A DNA stretch of 14,672 bases from Bacteroidota bacterium (GTDB lineage: Bacteria; Bacteroidota; Bacteroidia; Flavobacteriales; Weeksellaceae). The stretch spans positions 1 through 14,672 of the forward strand of contig JAEZDQ010000131.1 of NCBI GenBank assembly GCA_023433225.1, written 5' to 3'. The notes under the pieces were generated by a model that was not told the origin of the DNA, did not search any database, and saw nothing but the letters and a program-made list of their open reading frames with translations. This document shows, piece after piece, positions 1-7,022 of the stretch (positions within the stretch are counted from its first letter, which is position 1; every line of letters starts with the position of its first letter). The position numbers were made by a program, and so were the translations under genes.

Positions 1-1147
1 AATTCATACCATAATCGGTCGAAACAGAAACGATGAAATTCCCCGAACCGGCGGCGGGTGGATTATAAGGCTCCGGCGTGAAATCACCTAAACGGTAAAC
101 GAAGCTCAACTGTTGGCCTGCCTGAACCTGTCCTGCCGATACCGTACTGAAGTGTGCTGTGGAAACAGAAGCATTTAAATTTTTAAAAATAATATGGGAC
201 TCCGCATTCGGCAATCGGCTACTGGTCCCGATGATGAAGCCTGCATTTCCCCAACCCTCCGGCAAAGCTGTAACTTGGAAGTCTTCTGTCCAAGGAATCG
301 ATGCCGTAACGGGTGTTGCGGTGGAAAAGCTTTGCTCGATACATCCGGTCGCATTTCCATTTGAATTGTAAGGCGTAATCCCTACATAATAAGTTTGGCT
401 GTAATTCAGCGAAATGGGATAAGAAGTCGTATTTCCGACATCCACATTGGGGATGACATCCGACCCGCCGGGTACAGTCCCCACCCTTAAGAAATAACCG
501 GTAGGAACGCCCGAAGCCGCCGACCAACTGATTGAACTTTGGGTAACCGGAACATTCACCGCGCCATTCGTGGGTGTTATGAGGGTCGTATTGCATCCGG
601 GAGCCGTGCCCGTATTTTGGGAAACGGATACTTCATCGATATAAATATAATAACTTCCTACCGCCCAAGTCCCTGAAAACCTCAAACGGAAACCGTTCCC
701 GGCAGGAATGGTTCCGGCCGGAATGGTGAAATTTACCATGGTGCAATTGACCGAAGGACTATGGTTGGACTGGTTTATGGTATAAGCAGTAGAATAACTG
801 CTTCCGTTATTGGTTGAATATTGTACTTCTAAACTTCCGAAATTCGAAGGTGTAGCCGTACCGCCTGAGGAATTGATGATTTTATAATTGAAAGAAACAT
901 TGATTCCGTTTCCGTTAGAGGCTGCAGCTTGGTTCGGGGCAATCAGGGTTTTGGTTCCCGCACTGCTGAACGAAGCTCTGGCTGACCTCCCTTCACAGGC
1001 ATTGGATGTCGTGGTATTGAATCCCGAAGCGTTCCAACCTGCAGATGGGAAAGAAGAAATCGCATTGAAATTCTGGCTGAAATTAATTTGGGCCCAGGCA
1101 GAACAAAAACTGAAGAATAATACAGCGAAAAATAAATATCTTTTCAT
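1..1147 (-). CDS. Secreted Fn3 / choice-of-anchor-J-like protein, C-terminus outside window
   Basis: The reading frame runs without a stop from an ATG at 1147 to the window edge (382 codons seen). Residues 1-20 form a Sec signal peptide: basic start MKRY, a Phe/Leu-rich core, and a cleavage site after AWAQ. Residues about 22-176 look like a jelly-roll domain beginning INFSQNFNAI and ending YYIYIDEVSVS, as in choice-of-anchor J or MAM-like adhesins. Residues about 184-275 match a fibronectin type III domain (SSISWSAASG, then QTYYVGITPYN). At residue 285 a second jelly-roll starts with PWTEDF. This architecture is typical of large Bacteroidota surface or secreted proteins carrying a T9SS C-terminal signal, but that end is not visible here. 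A consensus promoter lies directly upstream. The target (sugar, protein or other cells) cannot be told from sequence. Confidence 0.85.
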   Translation of the reverse strand, partial: MKRYLFFAVLFFSFCSAWAQINFSQNFNAISSFPSAGWNASGFNTTTSNACEGRSARASFSSAGTKTLIAPNQAAASNGNGINVSFNYKIINSSGGTATPSNFGSLEVQYSTNNGSSYSTAYTINQSNHSPSVNCTMVNFTIPAGTIPAGNGFRLRFSGTWAVGSYYIYIDEVSVSQNTGTAPGCNTTLITPTNGAVNVPVTQSSISWSAASGVPTGYFLRVGTVPGGSDVIPNVDVGNTTSYPISLNYSQTYYVGITPYNSNGNATGCIEQSFSTATPVTASIPWTEDFQVTALPEGWGNAGFIIGTSSRLPNAESHIIFKNLNASVSTAHFSTVSAGQVQAGQQLSFVYRLGDFTPEPYNPPAAGSGNFIVSVSTDYGMN

Positions 1148-1168
1148 TGGTGGAGGTTAAGCACCGTA

Positions 1169-1199
1169 CAAAATTAACGCAATTCTACTGATTTACAAA
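1169..1199 (-). promoter_or_regulatory. Bacteroidota-type promoter for the secreted Fn3 protein
   Basis: Read on the minus strand, TTTG (1199-1196) is followed after 19 nt by TAATTTTG (1176-1169). This is an exact match to the TTTG-N19-TAnnTTTG consensus. Transcription would begin near 1162, about 15 nt before the ATG at 1147. Confidence 0.65.
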
Positions 1200-1251
1200 T
1201 TACAAGACGCAAAACAAACTGTTAATTAATCGGCTGAGAATTAAATTTGAA

Positions 1252-1284
1252 TTTGTTTTTATTAACGGGAAAAATTTATCTTTG
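1252..1284 (+). promoter_or_regulatory. Bacteroidota-type promoter for the aminotransferase
   Basis: TTTG (1252-1255) and TATCTTTG (1277-1284) are separated by 21 nt, matching the -33/-7 consensus. The expected start of transcription (about 1290) lies downstream of a possible TTG start at 1287, so it supports the ATG at 1317 as the true start. Confidence 0.6.
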
Positions 1285-1316
1285 GTTTGGTCATTCATTA
1301 CATCAAAAACCACATC

Positions 1317-2573
1317 ATGAAAATTGCTAATCTCGCGGAAAACCTGAAAGGTTCCGAAATCATCAAAATTGCCGGTGAAGTCAATGCCCTCAAGGCTCAA
1401 GGCGAAGAAATTTACAACCTGACCATCGGTGACTTTGATTCCGGTATTTTCCCTATTCCGGAACAACTCAAACAGGAAATCTTTCTTGCCTATGATTCCG
1501 GTGTAACGAATTACCCGGCGGCAAATGGAGAAGCGGTACTGCGCAAAAGCATTTCGGAATATTTGGAAAGGAATTTAAAATTGAATTATTCCGAAAATGA
1601 AATCCTGGTTTCCGGCGGAGCAAGGCCATTGATTTATGCGGTTTACCAAGCACTTTTAGATCCGGGCGATACCGTCCTGTATCCCGTTCCGTCTTGGAAC
1701 AACGATGCTTATACTTATTTGGCAAGAAACAAGGAAATCACCATCGAAACCTTGCCCGAAAACAAATTCATGCCTACCGCCGCAAATATTGAACCGCACA
1801 TCGAATCGGTGAACCTGATTGCGCTTTGTTCGCCCCTGAACCCTACCGGCACCACTTTTGACCGGGAATCTTTGGAAAACATTTGCCGGTTGATTTTCAA
1901 AGAAAACGAACGCCGAGCGGCAACGGGAACCAAACCGGTTTATTTGTTGTACGACCAGATTTACTGGCAATTGACCTATGGGGAAACTGTCCATTACCAT
2001 CCCCTTTCAGATGCCCGGATGCGGGATTATACCATTTTCATCGACGGAATTTCAAAAGCGTTTGCGGCTACCGGCGTTAGGGTGGGCTGGGCTTACGGCC
2101 CAGAATTCATTATGCACAAAATGAAAGATATTTTGAGCCACATCGGTGCTTGGGCACCCAAACCGGAACAAATGGCCACCGCGAAGTTCCTACAACTGGA
2201 AAGAGAAATTGCCCAATACCTAAACCATTTGAAATCGGAATTGGCTTATCGGTTGGATTCATTTTACAAAGGATTCATGGAAATGAAAAAGGAAGGATTT
2301 CCGGTGGACGCAATCCAGCCTGAAGCCGCGCTCTACTTGACAGTCAAACTGGATTTGATCGGTAAAAAGACTCCATCCGGCGAAAACCTCGGTACGATTG
2401 CAGAAGTGACGGCACATATTCTTAAAGAAGCCAAAGTGGCACTTGTCCCTTTTTATGCTTTCGGTGCTTCCGAAACTTCCAATTGGTTTCGCTTATCGGT
2501 GGGGACTACCAAACGAGAAGACATCAACCCGATACTAAATAATTTGAAAAATTGCCTGGATAAGTTAAGCTAA
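1317..2573 (+). CDS. PLP-dependent class I/II aminotransferase (aspartate aminotransferase-like)
   Basis: This 418-residue fold-type I aminotransferase transfers an amino group between an amino acid and a 2-oxo acid using pyridoxal phosphate in the cytosol. Visible family signatures are the substrate-side NYPAANGEAVLR, SPLNPTG with the cofactor-binding Asn at 175, YDQIY with the PLP-nitrogen-binding Asp at 213, DGISKAF with the Schiff-base Lys at 247, and NWFRLS with the carboxylate-binding Arg at 392. Length and motif order are normal, so the gene looks intact. The ATG at 1317 is preferred over an in-frame TTG at 1287, because the latter lies at or before the predicted transcription start. 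Sequence alone does not fix the substrate; aspartate, aromatic or branched-chain amino acids are possible. Its stop overlaps the stop of the convergent pncA. Confidence 0.9.
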   Translation: MKIANLAENLKGSEIIKIAGEVNALKAQGEEIYNLTIGDFDSGIFPIPEQLKQEIFLAYDSGVTNYPAANGEAVLRKSISEYLERNLKLNYSENEILVSGGARPLIYAVYQALLDPGDTVLYPVPSWNNDAYTYLARNKEITIETLPENKFMPTAANIEPHIESVNLIALCSPLNPTGTTFDRESLENICRLIFKENERRAATGTKPVYLLYDQIYWQLTYGETVHYHPLSDARMRDYTIFIDGISKAFAATGVRVGWAYGPEFIMHKMKDILSHIGAWAPKPEQMATAKFLQLEREIAQYLNHLKSELAYRLDSFYKGFMEMKKEGFPVDAIQPEAALYLTVKLDLIGKKTPSGENLGTIAEVTAHILKEAKVALVPFYAFGASETSNWFRLSVGTTKREDINPILNNLKNCLDKLS

Positions 2574-3160
2574 ACCAACATTCCTCCTTTGGCTTGAAAA
2601 TCAACTTTAAGCTGTTCCCAATTTCCGGGGTGGATGGGTCTTGAGCCTGCTTCGATGATGGTCGTGTCAAATCCGAGTTCGAGTGCGTCATTGGCGGTAA
2701 AGTAAACACAGAAATCCGCCGCCAAGCCGCAAACGGAAACTTTCGTTACGCCTCGGTCTTTCAAATAGCCGTACAATCCGGTGTTTTTGCGCTTGCCGTT
2801 GTCATAAAACCCGGAATAGCTGTCAATACCCCGTTCCATCCCTTTTCGGAATACCGCCTCCACTTTATTTGATTCCAGTTCAGGAGAGAACTCCCCACCA
2901 AAACTCCCTTGAACGCAATGCCGGGGCCATAAAACCTGGGGCAGCCCATTCAGGTCGATGACATCAAATTCCTTTTTACCCGGATGTTCAGCCGCAAAAC
3001 TTTGGTGGTTCTGCGGGTGCCAGTCTTGGGTAGCAACAATCAAATCAAATTCATTTTGAATGGCATTGATGACAGGGATTACTTCATTTCCACGGGGAAC
3101 GGCCAAGCTTCCGCCTGCTAAAAAATCATTTTGAATATCGACAATGATAAGTGCTTCCAA
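2570..3160 (-). CDS. pncA: Nicotinamidase / pyrazinamidase
   Basis: PncA hydrolyses nicotinamide to nicotinic acid and ammonia for NAD salvage. The protein has 196 residues, a usual length. The isochorismatase-fold catalytic triad is complete: Asp8 in LIIVDIQNDF, Lys106 in VFRKGME, and nucleophile Cys151 in CGLAADFCV. Metal ligands Asp46, His48 and His52 occur in TQDWHPQNH, and His81 in WPRHCVQGS. The start is TTG at 3160. An in-frame TGA lies shortly upstream with no ATG or GTG between, and starting later would remove the catalytic Asp8. The gene converges with the aminotransferase, and the two stop codons overlap by 4 bp. A -7-like element lies about 24 bp upstream. Confidence 0.94.
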   Translation of the reverse strand: MEALIIVDIQNDFLAGGSLAVPRGNEVIPVINAIQNEFDLIVATQDWHPQNHQSFAAEHPGKKEFDVIDLNGLPQVLWPRHCVQGSFGGEFSPELESNKVEAVFRKGMERGIDSYSGFYDNGKRKNTGLYGYLKDRGVTKVSVCGLAADFCVYFTANDALELGFDTTIIEAGSRPIHPGNWEQLKVDFQAKGGMLV

Positions 3161-3183
3161 TTTTTTCGGATTTTCTATTCATT

Positions 3184-3191
3184 CAAAGATA
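3184..3191 (-). promoter_or_regulatory. -7 element of the pncA promoter
   Basis: The minus strand reads TATCTTTG, an exact TAnnTTTG match, giving a short leader before the TTG start at 3160. The expected -33 TTTG is poor: only a T-rich stretch lies at the right distance. Confidence 0.45.
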
Positions 3192-3293
3192 AGCCGAATA
3201 GGAGGAAGAAAAAAACATTCAGATTCTCCGGCTCACATACTATTCACCCGTCTGCGCCGTTATAGTCCTTGGTTATAAATCCGTTTCCAACTT

Positions 3294-4910
3294 ATGCGTA
3301 CCAAACTGATTTCATTATGGATATTTGCTCTGTTGATTGGTGGAGCATTACATTCATGTTACCGCCCGGCGGTATATTATCCGCCTGCGCCCAAACCTGC
3401 CCCGGTCGTGGTGGAAGAGCAAGAAGAACACGAAGTGATTACACCTGCTATAGAAGAAAAGGAAGTTGTTACGCCCGAAAAGAAAACGCCGGTGGTAGTG
3501 AACCTTCCGCCCGTAAACCGGGAATTCCGTGCGGCATGGATTGCAACGGTAGCCAATATCAACTGGCCATCCAAAAGAGGTTTATCGACCGAAGCACAAA
3601 AAGCCGAAGCGATTTACCTACTGGATTTACTCAAAGAAAACAATTTCAACGCGGTGATTTTCCAAGCACGGCCTTCCGCCGACGCTTTGTACGAAAGCAC
3701 CTTGGAACCTTGGTCTTACTTCCTCACCGGCGAAACCGGCAAAGCACCCCAACCCTATTACGACCCATTGACCTTCTGGACTGAAGAAGCCCACAAAAGG
3801 GGACTGGAACTGCATGTATGGTTGAACCCTTACCGTGCCCACCATTCCAGTGGAGGGCCTGTCAGCAGCCAATCCATGATTCGGAAGATGCCCGAAAATA
3901 TAGTGAAACTCAAAAACGGTATGTATTGGTTCGACCCGGCTAACCCCGATACCCAAGATCATGTGAGCCGGATAGTGATGGACATCGTGAAGCGGTATGA
4001 TATAGACGGCATCCATTTCGATGATTATTTTTATCCTTATGCCTCTTACAATGGCGGCGCAGATTTCCCTGACCAAGCCAGTTGGAACAACTACCAGAAA
4101 TCGGGCGGCCATTTGTCCCGGGCAGACTGGCGGCGGGACAACGTCAACCGTTTCATCCAAAGGATTTACCAAGAAATCAAAGCCGAAAAGGATTATGTCA
4201 AATTCGGCATCAGCCCGTTCGGCATCTGGAAACCCGGCGTGCCTTACGGCGTTTCGGGGATGTCGCAGTATGATGAACTCTATGCCGACGCGAAATTATG
4301 GCTGAACGAAGGCTGGATTGATTATTTCACCCCCCAATTGTATTGGCCGGTAGATGCACCCCGGCAAAACTTCTCCACATTATTGCAATGGTGGGAATCC
4401 GAAAACACCTACAGCAGGCATCTTTGGCCGGGGCTCAACACGGTGGAAATCCGGGCGAGCGACAAAGCGGCCGAAATCTTAAAACAAATCGAACTCACCC
4501 GCCAATTGGTTCCCAATAGCGCGGGCGTTGCCCATTGGAGCATGGCCGGACTCAACTCTACCATGCTGCATTCCCTGAAATCGGGGCCCTACAAAGAAAA
4601 AGCATTGGTACCCAAATCGCCTTGGCTCAAACCCTTGGTGGATGAAAAGCCGGAATTGTCCTTGTCTGAACAATCCCAAATCTATTTAGCCCAATGGGGA
4701 ATGGACAATGCCAAAAATGTTTCGCACTGGTTGCTTTACAAACGTTACGGCGAAACCTGGGAGACCGAAATCCTGCATGTCACTACCACGGCACAGGTTT
4801 TGGAAAAACAAAAAGACGGCAAAAAACTCGAACTCGTCGTCATCCAAGCCGTTGACCGATTGGGCAACGAAGGACAATACGAAGCCCGTTTGATCGAAGC
4901 AGGCATTTAA
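3294..4910 (+). CDS. GHL10/DUF187-family glycoside hydrolase-like lipoprotein
   Basis: This 538-residue protein resembles the YngK / glycosyl hydrolase-like 10 family, TIM-barrel proteins thought to act on cell-wall or other polysaccharides; the substrate is not established. A type II signal peptide ends in a lipobox with Cys22 (GGALHSC), so the protein is probably lipid-anchored. A Pro/Val/Glu-rich linker covers about residues 23-72. The barrel begins at EFRAAWIATVANINWPS (Phe78 onward) and includes LHVWLNPYRAHH and IDGIHFDDYFYPY, whose Asp238, Asp243 and Asp244 are catalytic candidates by family comparison. It also includes GISPFGIWKPG and DYFTPQLYWP. About the last 90 residues look like a small beta domain of Fn3 type. 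The ATG at 3294 is chosen because it opens the signal peptide. The gene stands alone, divergent from pncA. Confidence 0.88.
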   Translation: MRTKLISLWIFALLIGGALHSCYRPAVYYPPAPKPAPVVVEEQEEHEVITPAIEEKEVVTPEKKTPVVVNLPPVNREFRAAWIATVANINWPSKRGLSTEAQKAEAIYLLDLLKENNFNAVIFQARPSADALYESTLEPWSYFLTGETGKAPQPYYDPLTFWTEEAHKRGLELHVWLNPYRAHHSSGGPVSSQSMIRKMPENIVKLKNGMYWFDPANPDTQDHVSRIVMDIVKRYDIDGIHFDDYFYPYASYNGGADFPDQASWNNYQKSGGHLSRADWRRDNVNRFIQRIYQEIKAEKDYVKFGISPFGIWKPGVPYGVSGMSQYDELYADAKLWLNEGWIDYFTPQLYWPVDAPRQNFSTLLQWWESENTYSRHLWPGLNTVEIRASDKAAEILKQIELTRQLVPNSAGVAHWSMAGLNSTMLHSLKSGPYKEKALVPKSPWLKPLVDEKPELSLSEQSQIYLAQWGMDNAKNVSHWLLYKRYGETWETEILHVTTTAQVLEKQKDGKKLELVVIQAVDRLGNEGQYEARLIEAGI

Positions 4911-4934
4911 AATCCACTTTTCAGAATAAATCAT

Positions 4935-4953
4935 TCCCGGTACTTTTCCGGGA
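4935..4953 (+). terminator. Possible weak terminator hairpin after the GHL10 gene
   Basis: TCCCGG and CCGGGA form a 6-bp stem around a 7-nt loop, 25 nt after the GHL10 stop. No T-run follows directly, and the nearest one starts about 17 nt later, so its terminator role is uncertain. Confidence 0.35.
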
Positions 4954-5000
4954 CAACTTAAAACATGGTTTTTTTCTATTTCCGATAGATTTCAAACTCC

Positions 5001-5017
5001 TTTATTTGTGAAATAAA
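5001..5017. repeat. Perfect 7-3-7 inverted repeat upstream of the PPOX gene
   Basis: TTTATTT-GTG-AAATAAA is a perfect palindrome with a 3-nt centre. It lies just upstream of the predicted -33 element of the next gene. It could be an operator half of a regulatory pair with 5032-5048, or a chance AT-rich palindrome. Confidence 0.5.
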
Positions 5018-5026
5018 AGTTAAACC

Positions 5027-5058
5027 TTGAATCCGAAAGCATTTCGGAAATGTATTTG
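5027..5058 (+). promoter_or_regulatory. Candidate promoter of the PPOX/PfpI stress pair
   Basis: TTG (5027-5029) and TGTATTTG (5051-5058) are spaced by 21 nt. The -7 element has one mismatch to TAnnTTTG. A leader of about 55 nt would follow, containing a CGATTG/CAATCG inverted repeat (5072-5093). Confidence 0.4.
5032..5048. repeat. Perfect 7-3-7 inverted repeat inside the promoter spacer
   Basis: TCCGAAA-GCA-TTTCGGA is a perfect 17-bp palindrome filling the space between the proposed -33 and -7 elements. A repressor bound here would block RNA polymerase, so an operator is plausible. No matching regulator gene lies next to it. Confidence 0.5.
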
Positions 5059-5120
5059 CATGGTTTTTTTTCGATTGTAAATCGATGCAATCGGAAAATT
5101 GAACCCTAAAAACAATGATT

Positions 5121-5627
5121 ATGAGCACTGAGAATCTGAACCACCAAGAAGCAGTTGATAAGCTGAAAGAACTCGTTAACAAAATCAAAATCGGGATGCT
5201 TTGCACGCATGACCCGGGCCGCAAGCCCATTCATGCCGTGCCGATGAGCGTACAGGAAGTGGATGAGGCAGGAAACATCTGGTTTTTGCTGTCGTCTGAA
5301 AGCGATAGTTTCCATTACCTTCAGGCAAAACCCATGGCTTGCCTCCTATTTTCGGACCCGGGTTCATACAGTTTCCTGAGCATCCATGCCGATTCGGAAG
5401 TTTCGCGTGACAAAGACAGGATTGAAAAGTACTGGAGCCCGATGGTAGCGGGCTGGTTTGTGAAAGGAAAAGAAGACCCCCGCATCCGGGTGTTGAAGAT
5501 TAAGCCGCTGGAAGCCCATTATTGGGACAGCGAGACCAATAAGTTGGTCAATTTTTTCAAGGTAGCCATCAGCGGGATGACCGGCAGCAAATTAGACGTC
5601 GGCCGGGAAGGAGATTTGAACTTATAA
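5121..5627 (+). CDS. Pyridoxamine 5'-phosphate oxidase-fold protein (general stress protein type)
   Basis: This 168-residue protein belongs to the PPOX-like split-barrel family, small flavin-binding proteins often annotated general stress protein 26. Visible traits are the N-terminal helix (HQEAVDKLKELVNKI), the strand motifs GMLCTHD and IHAVPMSVQEVD, and the sheet segment NIWFLLSSESDSFHYL. They continue with FLSIHADSEVSRDK, a WSPMVAGWF segment, and the terminal LEAHYWDSETNKLVNFFK typical of this stress-protein group. The true pyridoxamine oxidase PdxH is longer and has a different C-terminus, so that function is unlikely. An ATG at 5115 is an equally possible start, adding two residues. The DJ-1/PfpI gene starts 24 nt later, suggesting a stress-response pair ended by the terminator near 6222. 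Confidence 0.82.
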   Translation: MSTENLNHQEAVDKLKELVNKIKIGMLCTHDPGRKPIHAVPMSVQEVDEAGNIWFLLSSESDSFHYLQAKPMACLLFSDPGSYSFLSIHADSEVSRDKDRIEKYWSPMVAGWFVKGKEDPRIRVLKIKPLEAHYWDSETNKLVNFFKVAISGMTGSKLDVGREGDLNL

Positions 5628-5651
5628 TGTTGAATATTAAAACCAATAGTT

Positions 5652-6200
5652 ATGTCAAAAACAATAGCAATATTAGCCACGCATGGATTCGAAGAAAGCG
5701 AATTGAAATCGCCCAAAGAGCATTTGGAAAACCAAGGATGGAAAGTGGACATCATCAGCCCCGAATCCGGCAGCATCAAAGCCTGGGCAGAATAGAACTG
5801 GGGCTATGAATACAAAGTGGATAAGGAATTACGGAACGCCCATGCCTCCGGATACGATGCTTTGGTAATTCCGGGAGGAGTTCTGAATCCCGATAAACTG
5901 CGAACAAATAAGCAAGCGTTGAGTTTCGTTCGGGATTTCTTTGTACAGCAGAAACCCGTCGGTGCGATCTGCCACGGCCCGCAAGTATTGATTGATGCAG
6001 AGGTTGTGGAAGGGCGCGAAATGACTTCTGTCGCCGCCATTCGCAAAGACTTGGAAAATGCAGGTGCAAGGTGGGATGACAAAGAAGTAATCGTAGATGC
6101 CGGACTGGTGACCAGCAGAACGCCCAATGACTTACCTGCTTTTAACGCCAAACTCGTAGAAGAGATTAGGGAAGGAAGACACGGCGAACAACATGCCTGA
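5652..6200 (+). pseudogene. DJ-1/PfpI-family protein with an in-frame TAG at codon 48
   Basis: Ignoring one stop, the frame gives 182 codons of a normal-length PfpI / YhbO-type protein (class I glutamine amidotransferase fold; intracellular protease, glyoxalase or deglycase activities are reported in the family). The N-terminal part reads AILATHGFEESELKSP and contains the conserved Glu17. The segment around SIKAWAE is then cut by TAG at 5793-5795, and NWGYEYKVDKELR follows in the same frame. The downstream part is intact, with VIPGG and the nucleophile elbow VGAICHGP (Cys107, His108). One A-to-T change in a Lys codon would create this stop. The upstream fragment lacks the catalytic Cys. A GTG at 5817 could restart translation, but the product would lack Glu17. 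This is either a very recent pseudogene, a strain variant or a sequencing error. Confidence 0.85.
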
Positions 6201-6221
6201 GTAAATTTCTACTTCCGTTTC

Positions 6222-6245
6222 AAACCACCTTCGGGTGGTTTTTTT
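6222..6245 (+). terminator. Rho-independent terminator after the PfpI gene
   Basis: AAACCACC (6222-6229) and GGTGGTTT (6234-6241) form a perfect 8-bp stem closed by a stable TTCG tetraloop and run into T residues up to 6245. It lies 21 nt after the PfpI stop and separates the stress pair from the ArsR-family module. Confidence 0.9.
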
Positions 6246-6268
6246 ATGGAATTATTAAAAAAATATTT

Positions 6269-6314
6269 TAAGAAACCAAATGGTTGCCTATATTTGCAAC
6301 TGATTGGTTTCTTA
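6269..6314. promoter_or_regulatory. Nested palindrome, candidate operator of the ArsR-family gene
   Basis: An 11-bp perfect inverted repeat, TAAGAAACCAA (6269-6279) and TTGGTTTCTTA (6304-6314), surrounds a second perfect pair, GTTGC (6283-6287) and GCAAC (6296-6300). Both pairs share the same centre (6291.5). The -7 element sits at this centre. The placement directly ahead of an ArsR-family gene fits autorepression by a dimeric winged-helix protein. Confidence 0.7.
6289..6296 (+). promoter_or_regulatory. -7 element of the ArsR-family gene promoter
   Basis: TATATTTG is an exact TAnnTTTG match. Transcription would start near 6303, about 26 nt before the ATG at 6329. No good -33 TTTG is seen at the expected distance; only a T-rich stretch occurs at about 6266. 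Confidence 0.55.
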
Positions 6315-6328
6315 TTAATGTATAAAAA

Positions 6329-6637
6329 ATGAAACGAGATATATTTCAAGCCATTGCAGACCCGACCCGAAGAGCGATTCTCACATTGATTACGCTTCAC
6401 GCCATGACCCCGAATGCACTGGCCGAGCATTTCGATATGAGCCGGCAGGCGGTTTCAAAACACTTACGCATCTTACAGGAATCTGAACTAATTAAAGCGG
6501 AACAACAGGGACGAGAGATTTATTATCAAATCGAAATTGAGAAAATGAAAGAAATCGATAAATGGCTGGAGCAATTCCGTAAAATATGGGAAACACGATT
6601 TGACCAACTCGATAAATTATTAAATAAAATGAAATAA
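6329..6637 (+). CDS. ArsR/SmtB-family winged-helix repressor (SdpR-like)
   Basis: This 102-residue DNA-binding protein has the family start IFQAIADPTRRAIL and the recognition helix MSRQAVSKHLRIL. The wing region is LIKAEQQGREIYYQI, followed by a C-terminal dimerisation helix (EIDKWLEQFRKIWETRFDQLDKL). It contains no cysteine at all and lacks the metal-binding CxC motif of arsenic or zinc sensors. It is therefore more like the SdpR-type regulators that commonly sit beside SRPBCC/AHSA1 genes, and the arsenic operon at the far end is not its obvious target. The palindrome around its own core promoter suggests autorepression. The downstream SRPBCC partner is now separated by a decayed GxxExxY element. 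Confidence 0.9.
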   Translation: MKRDIFQAIADPTRRAILTLITLHAMTPNALAEHFDMSRQAVSKHLRILQESELIKAEQQGREIYYQIEIEKMKEIDKWLEQFRKIWETRFDQLDKLLNKMK

Positions 6638-6690
6638 CAACTCAAAGTCTTTAGCGATAATAAAAAACTGACAAATATGACATGAAGGAA

Positions 6691-6740
6691 CAAAGACACG
6701 AAGAAAATAAAAACTTAGAGCCTTGGAGTCTTAATGGCTC
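6691..6740 (+). repeat. Left imperfect repeat flanking the GxxExxY remnant
   Basis: This stretch shares GACACGAAGAAA (6695-6706) and AGAGCCTT (6717-6724) with the copy at 6989-7027, in the same order, and both end in a TGGC element. The 12-mer copies are exactly 300 bp apart. From memory, similar repeats built around GACACGAAG and CTTAGTGGC accompany GxxExxY genes in many Bacteroidota and related genomes. Confidence 0.6.
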
Positions 6741-6771
6741 GAAAAATAAGACAACCAAAACAAATACAACC

Positions 6772-7022
6772 ATGGAATACACAGAACTGTCTCCCAAAGA
6801 AGAGTATATAGGCAAAGCGATAGTAAACGCTGCTTACAGGATTCATACAGAACTTGGCCCCGGGTTATTGGAGAAAATATACGAAGTTTGTATGTCACAT
6901 GAACTAAGAAGAGCTGGTTTCAACGTTAAACGTCAGGTTGATATTCCATTGTTTATGATGGCATTCAATTCAATGAAGGTCTGAGGTTCACCGAGACACG
7001 AAGAAATAAAAAAGAGCCTTAG
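6772..7022 (+). pseudogene. GxxExxY-family protein, frameshifted and truncated
   Basis: From the ATG at 6772 the protein starts MEYTELSPKEEYIGKAIV and contains the defining motif GLLEKIY (G-x-x-E-x-x-Y) and ELRRAGFNVKRQVDIP. At about 6947 one base appears to be missing. The next frame continues correctly from 6948 with IVYDGIQFNEGLR, as expected for the family, and then runs into the right-hand repeat and stops at 7020-7022. Full-length members are about 125-130 residues; only about 70 remain here. The C-terminal part with the nuclease-like acidic and Lys residues (a DxxxExK-type pattern, from family knowledge) is gone. A longer reading from ATG 6682 merely translates the left repeat. The function of this family is not settled. 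Confidence 0.82.

Noticed and set aside
3250..3290. A TAnnTTTG promoter for the GHL10 gene
   Set aside because: Only a poor match (TATAGTCCTTG region) is seen at 3260-3271, too weak to annotate.
3269..3784. A 171-residue plus-strand frame overlapping the start of the GHL10 gene
   Set aside because: It runs within the strong GHL10 coding frame and shows no family motifs; it is a shadow frame.
5793..5795. TAG in the PfpI gene as a recoded sense codon
   Set aside because: TAG is used as an ordinary stop by pncA, rlmD and TSUP in this window, so genome-wide reassignment is not supported.
5817..6200. A separate 127-residue gene starting at GTG 5817
   Set aside because: It is the in-frame downstream part of the interrupted PfpI gene and lacks the N-terminal catalytic Glu and first strands.
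6329..6637. ArsR-family gene as the regulator of the arsenic operon
   Set aside because: It has no cysteine or metal-site motif, lies more than 6 kb away on the other strand, and has an SRPBCC partner and its own promoter dyad.
6682..6984. A 100-residue intact gene starting at ATG 6682
   Set aside because: Its first 30 codons translate the flanking repeat, and its last residues arise from a frameshift. The real family match starts at 6772 and is truncated.
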